The position numbers and the translations under genes are program-made. Source: Struthio camelus (taxonomy: Eukaryota; Chordata; Aves; Struthioniformes; Struthionidae). Taken from it: a stretch of DNA of 64,000 nucleotides. Under the pieces are notes generated by a model. That model ran no database searches, was not told the origin of the DNA, and saw nothing but the letters and a program-made list of their open reading frames with translations. The stretch lies in contig NC_090964.1 in NCBI RefSeq assembly GCF_040807025.1, forward strand, positions 10,130,214-10,194,213, read 5' to 3'. Shown one piece after another: positions 47,935 to 59,652 of the stretch (position 1 is its first letter; each line of letters opens with the position of its first letter).

Positions 47935-48115
47935 CCATGCACCAATGCTGTGCACCCAGCGCCGTGCACCCCGTGCCGTGCACCTGACAGCATGCACCCA
48001 GCACCATGCACCCAGCACCATGCACCCAGTGCTGTGCACCTGGCAGTGTGCACCCAGCGCTGTGCACCTGGCAGTGTGCACCCAGCACCATGCACCCAGG
48101 GCTGTGCCCCACGCT
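47935..48115 (-). repeat. Second 15-bp minisatellite, about 12 copies, inverted relation to the first
   Basis: Units of TGCACCCAGCACCAT, with variants such as GTGCACCTGGCAGTG. The reverse complement ATGGTGCTGGGTGCA shares its last 11 bases (TGCTGGGTGCA) with the unit of the large minisatellite 2.3 kb to the left. The register is 15 bases. Confidence 0.85.
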
Positions 48116-48199
48116 CCACGCGGAGGTGGCGGGGTGACGGCGAGGGGTGAAGTGACCCACAAAGCCATTAAACGCAGCAAATTCGAAGCAGACACACAC

Positions 48200-49400
48200 A
48201 AATCCCGCCGCAGGATATTACTTGAAAGAGCCTAGCACGGTTGCAAGGACGAGCCGTTCACGCGAGCAGCAGCGGCACCTGCTCCCTCGCAGCCCTCGCC
48301 TGCCGGGCAGGAGCTGGTCGGCAGCAGGGCGAGGGGCGAGCCGAGCAGGGCGCCCGTGCCAGACGGGCTCCGCGTCTCGGGCTGGGCAGGTGGGGCCGGG
48401 GAAAAACGGCTTCCCGCGGAAGGGAGCCTGTGGGCGTGCGAAATCAGCTGGAAACCGCGCTCCTCTCCCTGCCGCCCCGGCTTCACCCCGCGCAGAGCAG
48501 CTCTGCGAAGCGGCCGCGCCGCCGGCGGGGACGAGGCGGCCCCGACACGCATGCCCCCGCTCCTCCAAACGCGTCCCGCGCCGCTGTGACCCGCGCGTGG
48601 ACGGTGGTGCGGGGGGACGAAGGCACCGCGTGCTCTCGCCCCGGGGAGCCTGCAGGCGAGGGGGCTGCGCCCGCCCGGGGGCCACGGTGCAGCCGCAGCC
48701 CCGCGCCGCCGCGCCGGGGCTTTATCACCGTTATGGGGGGCCGGGCCGGCCCAGCGGGCCGGGGGCAGGCGCCTCGCTGCAGCCCCCACGCTGCCCGGAG
48801 CCCGCAGAGACGGCTCCGGCGCTGCCGCCCTCCTTCCCCATCACCCTCCCCGCGGCCGTGCCGGCAACGCGCTCGGCACCTTCGGCCCTCTATGAAATAA
48901 TCTGTTATTTCAGTCGTAAAACAGTTACGCGGCCCCTTCCCAGGCAGGGCGGCCGGGGCCGGCGGCTGGACGGGCAGCCTCCGCGCGGGATGCTCGAGGA
49001 CCGGCGCCGCGGCCCCGGCCCTCGCTTCTCGCGGCCCGGTGGCGTTTCGGGGTGGCGGGGGCCGGGGGCCGCGCCGGGGACGCCAGTTGCTAGGAGGCCC
49101 CGGGCCGAGGAATGCGCCGGGATGGAAACCCCGGCGGGGCGAGCGGCCCGCGCCCGCACAATGGCCGTATTGATTCTCCCACCGCATTCCTGCCTCCCGC
49201 GACTCCCGGCCTGGCCCCTGCGCCCCGCCGGACACGGCAGGGCTTCCCGGCGGGTTTAACCCTTTGCATGGCCGGGGCAAAACTGCCCCCCGCGGCGCGG
49301 GGCCCGTGGAGCCGCGCGGGGGCAGCTGCAGGTGCTCTGGCGGGATGCTCGCCCAGGGCTGACGCAGCTCCCAGGTGCGGGACTGGCTGTGCCCGCACCC
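48200..49400. promoter_or_regulatory. CpG island next to TATA box
   Basis: CpG-dense sequence ending at the TATATAAGG element. An AT-rich insert ATGAAATAATCTGTTATTTCAG is at 48891-48912. It could be a promoter for either strand, as TATATA is near-palindromic. Confidence 0.4.
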
Positions 49401-49409
49401 TATATAAGG
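49401..49409 (+). promoter_or_regulatory. TATA box TATATAAGG
   Basis: A strong TATA element in the GC-rich context GCACCCTATATAAGGGGCTG. A + strand start would fall near 49430, at the edge of the CTG tract. Read on the minus strand the element is CCTTATATAGGG, so transcription into the CpG island on the left is also possible. No gene is recognised on either side. Confidence 0.4.
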
Positions 49410-49437
49410 GGCTGAAAGCCCAGCCCTGTTTCTGATG

Positions 49438-49439
<2 letters not shown>

Positions 49440-49502
<63 letters not shown>
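49440..49502 (+). repeat. (CTG)21 microsatellite
   Basis: Twenty-one uninterrupted CTG units. On the minus strand the tract lies in an open frame reading as poly-Gln, but that frame has no splice or family support. Perfect purity suggests recent expansion and length polymorphism. Confidence 0.97.
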
Positions 49503-49503
<1 letters not shown>

Positions 49504-49509
49504 GTATGG

Positions 49510-52500
49510 ACTAGTGCGTGCACAGCTCTGCTGCTGCCCCCTTGCAGGTAGGGATGCTGCTGCTCTGGTCTCTTTGGGATCCCCTTGAGCTGCTCAGGGG
49601 CTTCTTCACCTCTTTCTATGTGGGGCTTTCCTGAGGGCGGCAGCAGCTTGCTCTGCTCCCCGAGCTGCTAGGGTCAGTGCTGGAAAATGCTGTGGGGCCT
49701 GGGGGCAGGCGTAGGCACAGGCGCAGCCCCGAGCGCTGCAGTGCTTGCCCTGTCTCCGCAGGCATGTCTCCTCTCCCAGGCACGCGGCGCTTACTGCCCT
49801 CTCCTGCAACCTCTTCCCTCTCTGCCGGGGCCTGCAGTCACGTGTGAGTTAGCACAAGCTGTTTTGCAGACAAGTGCTAGGAGGGATGTTCAGCTCATAC
49901 AGGCTGATTGCTGCCCGAGGGGCGCCCACAGCTCGGTGCCGGCCCCTGGCAGGAGGGGGCTGGTGTCCCTTTGGCAGGACACCAAGGGCATCGCTGGGCA
50001 GGTGCTGTGGCAAAGCCGCGAGGGTCTGCGTCTCCCTGGGCTAGACGGCCACGGCACTGCTGGTGTCAGCTGAAGTGCTGCGTGCTACCGCCTGCTCTGC
50101 CAGAGACCTGGTGTGATTTTGCTCACCAAAGGGGGCTGGGAGGCAGCTGGACTGTGGCCTGCGAACACCGTGGCAGACAGGAGAGGGCTAGTGGATGAGG
50201 GAGCAGCTGGGACGGACGGTCTGCCAGGCTGGGAAGTGTCCAGGTGGTGGCTATTCTTAATTTGCAGGGTCTCTGAGAAGGAGTTAGCATGAGCCCTTGT
50301 GCAGGGGGAGGGCACGGGCTGCGTGCAGGGAAGTGCATCCAGGGCAGGCTGCAGCAGACCTGCCCTGCTGCAAGCAGAGCTGAGCACCCGGGTGGCTTTT
50401 CTCCAGCGAGAGCTGCTGCAGGGTACCCCAGCCCTGGCCCATGAAGCACCCTCTGTCCCAGCACTGCCCAGCTTGCAACCGGCCAGCCTGGCCCCCGGCG
50501 GGCCCTGAGCCCGGCTGCAGGGCGTCCTTGCCTGCCAGCCTCAGTGCCGGGCAGCGGCCCCGGAGTGGGCCGGGGACCTCCCAGGTGCAGCGACTGCTGC
50601 TGCCTCCTGCCAGAGCTGGGGAAACCTCCCTGGAGAAACCTGCCCAGCCTCCTTGAATGATCTGCCTTGAGTGGAATAGCTCAAAAGCCAGAATAGCTCC
50701 ACTTTTATCCCAGCCCAAAGTCAACATGGAGACTATTCTGCAGATACTTTGGGCTGGGTGGGGGAAGGCGGGATGGAGAAGGGTCTTTTCCTTGATCTGC
50801 TGCTACAATAATAGTGTAGAGCTTGCTGGCTTGTTTGGATTTGAGCTGCAAAGAGCTACGCACATGCCAGGCAGGGTTTGATTTACAGGGCTGTTTAGCT
50901 GCTAGTGCCTGGTGCTGTTCTGCAGGATGCGCTGGGCTGCCTGGCCCCAGGTAAGCGCTGTGCTTGTGCCTTCAGCAATCAATGGGGGCTCTCAGAAATG
51001 ACTTCATATAGATGTAAGGGCCTCTAGCAATGAGCATGCTGAGCAGTGCCATTTCCCTGTGCTTGCACACAGCTACTGCAGCCCTCAGCATCGGGGCTGG
51101 CTTGGGAATCTTGTCCCCACCCCAAGTAGAAACAAGTCTGGCTCCTGCATGCCCGGTATGGACGAACGGCCTGGCAGGGCATTTGTCAGGGCTTGTGCCC
51201 TGGCAGCGCTGCTGAGGCTTTGCAGTGATGCCAGGGTTGTTGGATCTCTGCTTCAGGACAAGCCCCAAGATGCTCCCACTTGCTGAGCCTGGCACAGCTG
51301 AGCTGAGCACTCCTGGGGCTGTCCAGGCAATACCCCCTCCCCACCGCCAGGTTTTAGCCTTGAGTCCTCAAAAATGCAAAAAATGCAATGGGAATCAAGG
51401 TTGGCCTGATGATTTTTGATCTTTAAGCAATTGCTGCAGTATTGCTATAAGTACATCCAGATGGCTGCAGACCACACAGAGGCGGCTCGCACCCTGCTAC
51501 CGCCGGCAGCCCGGCCACCCCTCAGGCCACGCTGTCCCACCTCACGCGCGGAGGGTGGCCGCGGTGCGGGGCGGCCCTGGGTACGTGCTGGGGGGCTGTA
51601 AGGATGCAGCAGGCCAGGCGCCGTGCAGGCTGGGGATGTTGGACCTGCTGGACCTGCCCGCGCAGGGGGATGCTCGTGGTCCCTCCCGCTGCTCTGGGGC
51701 GGGCTGCGCTCAGCGGCCGCGTGCCAGGAGCCCTCCTGCCTCCGCCAGAGCCGCTGCCCTGTGCAGTACCCGGGGCTAGGACACCGTCTCCAGCCAAATC
51801 TTGCTAAACTCAACAGCCAGCTGGACGCTCTGCAACGAAACTATAAATTCACCGCTTAGAAGCGATGTGAAATACCGTGCCTCGACAGTGCTCGCTCTGC
51901 TCCCTTGGCTCCTGGGCACAAGTGCGTCGGGCGCGACCCTGCTGCTGGCCGCCACGTGGGTCTCGTGTGTGACAAGTTGTTGCTTGGCTTCGCGAGCTGT
52001 TTCTTTACTTATTTGGCCCAAACTTTGTTTGATGCAGAAACATCAAACAGGAGGGAAATCGATTGTTTTAATTTATTACAGGTTAGCTGCTGTGCCTGCA
52101 GAAAGCCGGGGCAGGGCCGACGTGGGCTTGTCCTGGTGCTTTTACTGCGAATCGGAGCTGAGGGAGGAGGAGGGAGGGAGGCACAAAGCTGGAGACGGTA
52201 CCCAGTCCCTGCATGGTGCTTCATCTCCCAGCGCTGGCGGTGCTGCTGCCGCCGTCCTCCCCTTCCCCAGGCTGCGGGCGACTGCAGGGTGGAGTTTGTA
52301 AACAGTTTCTTGTATTTTGGGGATTTGAATGAGGAGCAGGAGGGATCCCAGGGCAGAGCCCAGCATGGGGCACCTGCGCTGCCTGGTATGTGCCATCACT
52401 CGGGACTGCTCCTGGCCAGGCTCCCTGCACCCCGCTCGGGTCCCTTGCGCTGGTTTTGTTCCCTGCAGACGGGGAACATCCTTACTGCAAGCTGCCTAGT

Positions 52501-55500
52501 TGGAAAACAAGCTGGTGATGGCTTGTGTCGGGAAACAAGAGTGTTTCTAGAGAGCAGAACGTTGAAAGCCAGTTCTCATTAAGAAAAATAGTTTTTAGTC
52601 AAAAACTGCCCCCTGGTTCTCTTCTCCCCATCATGTGGCCACAAGGAGAAGAGGAAATGCTGGAGGTGGTGCTGTGCTGCGGGTGCCTTGGCCAACCAAG
52701 GGTCCTGCCGCGCGCCCGAAGCCCTGCGCGGCAGGGATGCTCCCGGCACCCGGCATCCCTGGACGGGACCCCGGCCGCTGCCCCCTCCCCTCGGCCCTGT
52801 TTGCTTTAACCCCCCCGAGAGGCGGCCGGCGCTCTCCCTCCTCCTCCTCCGCTGCCCACCAAGCTGAGGAAGTCGCAACCGCAGAGTGCTTGAAAGCATT
52901 TTTTTGGTGGAGACCACCGGTACTGAGAGATTAAAATTGCTGTTGTTTCTTCCATTACTCAGCTTCCCTGAGTTATGGGGTGTAATACGCGGGGAGTGGG
53001 AATAATTAGGGGAGAACAATGGCAGGCTTGAAGGCTTAACGGCGCTTGTGTGGTGCTCGCAGCCAGCCCAGCCTGCTGCCGCCTTTCTCCGGGCCTCCGT
53101 TTTCCACTGCCCTTGCCAAGACGCTTCCAGGACGGGTACCCGCTCCTCGGCTTCCTCATTCCACAGGCTCCGGCCGCCCGCTTAACGCTGCGCTCGCCGG
53201 GGCGCCGTGCAGCGCCTGTGCCGGGAGCCGTGCCGGCGGCGGCCGCCCCCGGGGAGCGAGGCCCGGCACCCCTGAGGATGCTCCCAGCCGCCCCGCGGGA
53301 CGGGGGCGCGGGGTCGCTGGTGCCCCCCCGCCGCGGCTCGCTGTGCTCCCCGCTGCCCGTCCCCGCACCGCTTCGCCCTCGGCAAACCCTGGCTGCTGCG
53401 GCGCTGGGCAACGGGGGCTGTTCCAGAGCTTCCCTTCCTAGGAAGCCACAGTTAAAACTATTTTACAAGAAAACAAACATTTCTCATCAAAACGTCTGTC
53501 TCTTCCCGGCCGGCAGGCTGCAGCTGAAGATCTGGTCACGGGCCGGGTCCGCTCCGGGCCGGCAGCGCCCCGAGGCCCCGCTGGGCACTGAACCCGCCCA
53601 GGCTGGACTCGCCGAGCTCCGGTCGCGTTTGGTGGTCGCCCCTGGACAACCGTGCGCCTTGAGCGCCTCGAGCAGGGAAGACGGGGCTGGGGTGAGCCCC
53701 CCCGATCCTTGCAGCACCTCCGTTTCCGGGCCGGCGGCGCCGGGCGGCAGGTGACTTGTTGCAGGAGGGCAGCGTTTTTGCTGCCGTTGCCACAATAGCG
53801 GCTGTGGTTTTAGTTATTGGGGTTTAGCTGTGCGGAGCAGAATGAGGAAACGAGAGCGGCAAAACCACAGGGGGAGCGACAAAAGCGACCGCCTCTGCGG
53901 ACTGGAGGCGTCGAGGAGCGGCGGAGGTGGCCGGAGCCCGCTGGCGTCCCCTCCGCCTGGCCGCACTGCCGCGAAGCAGCCCAGGATCAGCAGCGAAGCC
54001 CAGGGGATGCTGATGCGTCTCCCTGCATCCGTCACGCCATCGCCTGGAGCTGTCGCTTCCCGTTGCAGCCTGGCACGAGCCGCTGCTGCCCGTGCTGCAC
54101 CGCGCAGAAAGCGAAGCACCACGGGCAGCCGGGGAGCAGAAGACCCTGCCAGGATGCGGAGGTGGATGGGGACGGTGAGACAAACCACGTCCCACCCCGG
54201 CGCCTGTCCTCGACTGCAGGTCTGCGCGCGGGACGCTGCGCCGGCCTCGCTCTCCACTTCCTCCCCTGGCTGGGGTCGGAGCTGGCCGCAAACAGGGAGC
54301 GTTTCTCATTACCCTGCAGTTCGCCCAGCGCTTTAACAAAGACGCCTTCGCTGAAATGTTGAGTTTCCGGCGCCTGGTCCTGCCCCGGCGCCGGGGAGGA
54401 GGGAGTCTGTCCTGTTTCGGAAGCACGAAACAATGAAAGAGGAACAATGAAGCCTCCTTCTCTCACCCAGAAATACCAAACGCCCCCGAAGGTGGCAGAG
54501 CTCCCGGTGGTGCTGCCGGGGAAGTCTCCGGTGCCCCCTCATCCCGGGGGTCTCCAGTGAAGGACCAGGGCTCGGAGCGAGGGTAGCTCCCTGCCGCATC
54601 CTCCTGCCCCATCGCTGCGGCAATGGGGCGTTTGGGAGTGAATCGGGGGCTGGACGGGGCGGCTGTCGAGCGCACCGGAGCATGTCCTGGGGCTGGGGAT
54701 GCTCTGCAGAGCTCCGGGGCGGCCAGAGAACCGACAAGCTCTGGACACGTCCGTGGGGACGTCCTGCTCATGTCGGACCTGAGCTGCTGGTGTCCCCCAG
54801 GGGAGACCCCGGTACAGTGTGCCGAGGGCCGAACGGGAACAAATCCCCTCTCCTCCGGGGCGGCAGGCAGGGGGCCCGGGTATTTTGCTGCCCCGGTCAA
54901 GGCTTCGGTGCAGATCTCCAGGAGTGAGAAAGGGTTTCTGTGCGACTTGGTCCCCGCTGGCTGGGGGGGGCTGTGGGCTCCTGGGCACAAACGTGGTTGT
55001 TACCCTGTGAAATGCAACCGCAGGCTGGCGGCACGTGCTGGGAACTCGCGAGCTGGGCAGCTGAAATGGGACATGGGGAGAGCTGGGGTGTCCAAGCGGG
55101 ATCTGCTACAGCCCCGCCGGCAGCAGCTCCCTGCCCAGGGCTGGCCGTGCCCCTCGCCGGCACGGGCTTGCAGTGTCTGAAGTCAGCCATGAGTTGGGCA
55201 GGGTTTATCGCATAGACACGCGAGTGCTCGGGTAACGTGTGAGGGCGCAGTTCGTCCCCGCAGGAGTGCACAGGGGTCCCGGCCCCGTTCTCCGCCGGGC
55301 GGCTGTGAAATTCCTCCCGCCCCTCGCTGGGGGCCAGCGGCCCCGCGGGGCTGCTCCAGGGATGGGATCCGCGGCAGCGTTGGCCAGAACGGTGAACATT
55401 AGTGGAAGTGTATCCTGAAATAGTAGCAATAGCATTAGTATAACTATTGTAATGCCTTTCCTTGCCTCCCCTTGCTTGGGGGGTTTCCTCGCCCCCGGCG

Positions 55501-56330
55501 TGGCGGGCGGCAGATGCACCGACCCTGCCCGCGGCGTCACCGTCCTGCTGGCCCTTCCCGGCTCTCCGGCCCGCCCGGGTGGAGGGGGCACTGCCGTGCC
55601 ACGCGCGTTTGGTCTTTTATTGCTGGAGTTGCAAACGCTGGTGGGTTTTTGCCTATGCAATCCCCAGCCGCCTTCCCCGGTCGGCTGCGTCTGCTTCGCA
55701 GCCAGCGCGGAGGCCTGGGAAGGTTTATAAAAACATCCCTGCACCCAAACGTGCCGGATCGTTATCGGCCGGAAAGCGCGTTGGCCACCCGCGCGGGGCG
55801 ACGGGCAGGTCGCTGGAGCTGGGCGCCTGGTTCCCCCACCGGCACCGACCCTTCCCCGTCCCTGGGGCCGCCGGGGTCCAGCTCCCCCCGGCTCCGTGCG
55901 GCTCCCCGCAAGGAGGATGTGGGTATTTATTTAAGCTGCGGTTCCAGCGGATCCTATTCCAGGTGCCTGTTTTTATGTTTATTTCGCCTTGCAGAGGGGT
56001 CTCGGGGCGCTGGCTCTTGGCGCAGCATCGCTGCCGGGGCGAGGAGGCGGCTGCCGGCGGTGGCGGCTCCCGCTGCTCCCATTCTGGCATGTGCCGGCTC
56101 CGATCCCAGGGCTGGAATTCCAGCAATATTGTTCAAAGCAGACTCATTATTTTATCGCAAAAGAGCATTTGGCGGAGTCTGGCCAGGAGCCCCGGGGCGG
56201 GGTGGACCGGGCTCCCCGGAGCGGGATGCGTCGCCGTAGTCCCATGCCGGGAGCCGGCCCGGGGCGGCGCTCGGGCTCGGTGGCGGCCCACGTGAGGGTG
56301 CTGGATGACCCATGCCCGTCAGATGTTGAT
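49510..56330. other. Non-coding region, no gene supported
   Basis: Intergenic or upstream sequence of moderate to high G+C, with a CpG-rich part at 53.05-54.30 kb. AT-richer, element-like blocks occur at 51800-52090 and 55380-55460. Open frames (for example 51801-52301 and 55462-56295) show no recognisable domain and no supporting splice sites. Confidence 0.4.
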
Positions 56331-57250
56331 GGTAGTTGAGAGGATAAAAGCCAGAAAAATATGAAGAGCTGAAAAACAGCAAGAAGACCATGCTGAGAAG
56401 TGACAGACTGATGTCTGGGAGTCGTGGTGCGCCCGGAGGAGACTAGAGCCAAATGCAGAGGATAACACAAGAGGTGGGTTGAAGGGTTATTGATCTTGGA
56501 TCATCCACTGAGGATATATAAAATTAACCCCACGGCCTCCAGCAGGCGCCGGGACACGGCCCATCCACAGGACAGCCCTCGTCCCTTCCCCCTTTAACAT
56601 TTATCTCATGAAGAGAAAAAGGGAGCAAAAGCTTACGCTAAATAAAGAGGAGGAAGAGAATTGAAAAACAAAACAAACCTGAAAATAGCAAGCTGAAGAG
56701 TTCCTGGTTTGCAGAATACAAGAAAGCTTTTGGAGAAATATTACCACTTTCTGTTTGGATTCTCATCAGCATGTCTTGTGGAAAAGCAACATTTTTTTTC
56801 GACTGAAAATTTTTCTATGAGCATAAAACGCTTCCCTGGAAAACCACTACCTCTGCTGCCTGCGCTGCTGGACAGCCGGATGCAGAAGGACGGGACAACC
56901 TTTCCGTGCCCTGACGGACAGAGCGGAGCGCAGCCAGCTCCACGCGGGCAGAGAGGGACTGAGAGAAACCATAACCAGAGACATCTCCTTTTCCTTGTTT
57001 TGAGGAGGTGGAAGCCACTGATTTATGAGGAGAGATGTGAATTCTGGGAGGCAAAAGCCTTGGCTGGGCCCAGGGTGGAGTTTTCCTGCGGCAAGGAAGT
57101 CCAGGCTGTTGTTTTGTTGTTTCCTTAAATACTTCAGAGTCCAGACTTGTAGTTCAAAATGTGCAATGAATCCAGCAAGAGAAAACAAATGGGAGAAATG
57201 AATCCAACTGGGACAGTATCACACTGGAAATGTTTCTCACCACCGCCTTG
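56330..57250. other. AT-rich block with TATATAAAA
   Basis: Lower G+C region with TATATAAAA at 56515-56523 (+ strand), purine-rich stretches and no recognised exon. It may hold a promoter or enhancer; nothing further can be supported. Confidence 0.25.
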
Positions 57251-58204
57251 CTTTCGAAAGGATTAGGAGGGTGCACTGGGCTTTGCCGCAGTCCGGCTGC
57301 CTCATCCGCAGCCCTGGACCCCTTGCCCCGCTGCAGCTCTTTGCAGATTTGGGGTGACAGAGGTGCCAGCTACTTACAAACCGGGGGGACGGGGAGGCTG
57401 CTGGGGCCATGGCCCCCAGAAAGCAGGCGGCCCCACTGCCGAACAGCATTGGGCCCCGAGGAGGCAGGGAGCACACTGTGAATCTCGATTTTTCCGCTTG
57501 TCCAAATGGGGTTTGTTTATTGTGCTGGAGCAAGGAGCAGAAATCCGATTACAACATAAACATCCTAGCGGGTGAATAGCCCGGCACATCCCTGCATTTC
57601 CACGGAGGGGCATCCAGCACGGCTGCAGCAATCGGCGCACAGCATAGCTGGGGTAGGCGCTCCGGGGTCGGGAGCCGGCGGGGGATCGGCCCCAGCCCCG
57701 CTGCTGGGCTTGCAGTGATCACGGGTGCTGTTGGTCTCGCTGCCGAGTGCTAAAAGCAGGATGTGGCCAGTAGGGCAAGAAGCCGCTGTTGCTGGTGCGC
57801 GAGCCCTTGCTGGTGCAGCGTCCCGGCTGCGCGGCCCCGGCGAGTGCCCGCAGCCCAGCTGTGCACATCTGGTTGAAAGCTGTGGGAGCTGCCCCTGCCA
57901 TGAGGACACCGCTCCGGAAACGCCTCCCGCCCAGAGAGGTCCCTCACTCCCAGCCCGGCACCTCTGCCAGCACCGCCGCGGGACCCTCGGCCGGGGGTTT
58001 ACGTCAGGACAGAGCCCAGGGCTGCCGCCGGGGCTGGCGCTGGCTTTCTGAGCTGGGGGAACGTTTGCACCCGGAGCAGAGCCGGAGCCAGAGCAAACAG
58101 CCCTGGCAGGCTTGGCAGCAGCGTGCCTGGCCAGCACAGTGCCTTGCCCACCCTTCGCAGCCAAATCCGCAGCAGCAAAACCCCACAGCAGTAAACGCAT
58201 CGAG

Positions 58205-58251
58205 CGTTTCCCGAGGGGGAAACGTGCGTTTGCACGTGTCCCTCGAGGGAC
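58205..58251. repeat. Cluster of three consecutive inverted repeats
   Basis: CGTTTCCC / GGGAAACG (58205-58212 and 58217-58224, four-base loop), CGTGC / GCACG (58223-58227 and 58232-58236, four-base loop) and the perfect 14-base palindrome GTCCCTCGAGGGAC (58238-58251) follow one another within 47 bases. Confidence 0.8.
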
Positions 58252-58359
58252 GGGAGCAGGGGGACGCCCCGGCGTTGTGCACCCCTGGCTTTGAACCCAC
58301 CTGGAGCGCCCCCCCTCCGACCCCCCGTTTCCCTCATCCCTCTCCCCTTCTCTTGTCTA

Positions 58360-58790
58360 CATATTGCTATTGTCATCTTTAATATCACATGGAGATATGA
58401 AAAGCTGAAAGTTGCCTCTTTTCCTGCCAGGTTAAATTGTTCATCAGGAATGTCTATTATTCCCACAAGTCAACTTTCCCCTTTGTGGTATGTGTCCAGG
58501 GGTCAGGCCTGGCACTACATGAAAGTGAAGGGTATTCAATAACCTAGAGCCGTGGAAAGGCTTTAGTCCAACTCCAACCATGTACAGGGTTTTATTGATG
58601 CAGCATGCCTTTCTCCATTTGTTTCCTATAAACAGCACATGGTAATATTTAGTAGGTTTCAAACAGAGCTTTTTGCATATTCTCCCTTGTCTACAATGAG
58701 CTACTTGGTAGTAGACAGTTCTAATTTACTTAATGCAATTGTTGCTTTTTGTTCTTCCAGAGGGTCTGGGCTGTTTTTGACCCAGTCGCC
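58360..58790. other. AT-rich element-like block
   Basis: Non-repetitive AT-rich sequence (such as GAATGTCTATTATTCCCAC and TGCAATTGTTGC) between GC-rich flanks. A minus-strand AATAAA occurs in GGTTTTATTGATG near 58592, but no gene ends here that I can identify. Confidence 0.25.
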
Positions 58791-59566
58791 CCAGCAAATT
58801 ACTGCACAACTTCATAATTCCTTGGGGGGCCGGGCGCAGGAGTCCATAATCCGCTCTCTGCGGCAGCTGGGGAGGTGTGCATGTTCTCCTGCTTGCCAAA
58901 CAAGGAAAAATGACCTGGCACGAGCCCTCCGTTGCAAAATAACCCCCTTTTGGATGCAACGTCACCAAGGAGGCAATGTGCATCTGCAACCGGGGGCCGG
59001 CCCAGGGCCTGCCCCAGGGCCGCCTGGCCTGGGCGCATCCCTGTGACGGCAGCTGGCCAGAGGTTATCTTAGGAGACACTGGGTGCATTTCAAGGCTGTT
59101 TGGGGCTGTTTTTGCTGGCAAGACCTGGTTCTTGCTGCAGACCGGGCAGGCATCACGTGATGCTCGCCAGCTCCAGCCAAAGAGAAAAGCCACTTTATTG
59201 CAAAAGCTGCTGCCTTTCCCTTCCTCAGGAGCTGGCGGGCCAGCTGGGGATGCTGCACAGCTGACACGTGCCTCGGTCGCAGGGAACACGGGACGCTCTG
59301 CCGGTGAGGTGAGGAGCAACTCCAGCCTTTCTGCAGTGCGATCTACCAGCTGTTTTCTCCAGCTGCCCCATTTCCAACACGACCAGGCCAACCCCCTTCC
59401 CAGCCCCGGGGCTAACGGAGAAAGCAGCCAGTGCAATTAAGCCCCGCTGCTCCCTGCGGGGACCCTCTCGGGAACAAACGACAGGGGCTCCTGCGACTGT
59501 TATGGGCTGCCCCCAGCCCAGTGTGAGCGCTTAACACCTCATTGTGCTGCAACCTGTGAGCAGGCA

Positions 59567-59652
59567 GCTGCAAAATCAAACACAAGTAGCTCTGGTCGCT
59601 GACGCTGCAAAATCAAACACAAGTAGCTCTGGTCGCTGACGCTGGTCAGCGT
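59567..59652 (+). repeat. 37-bp tandem duplication
   Basis: Two identical 37-base copies start at 59567 and 59604 (beginning GCTGCAAAATCAAACACAAG), followed by a short partial third (GCTGGTCAGCG). The identity of the copies indicates a recent event. Confidence 0.9.

Noticed and set aside
48483-49523. Minus-strand frame beginning with a poly-Gln run as a coding gene
   Set aside because: The poly-Gln is the antisense of (CTG)21 and the rest is CpG-island sequence with overlapping open frames in other phases; no domain is recognisable.
51801-52301. 166-codon frame with hydrophobic segments, possible membrane protein
   Set aside because: Overlapped by another open frame in a different phase, no domain, and no conserved motif; the AT-rich start looks like a regulatory block rather than an exon.
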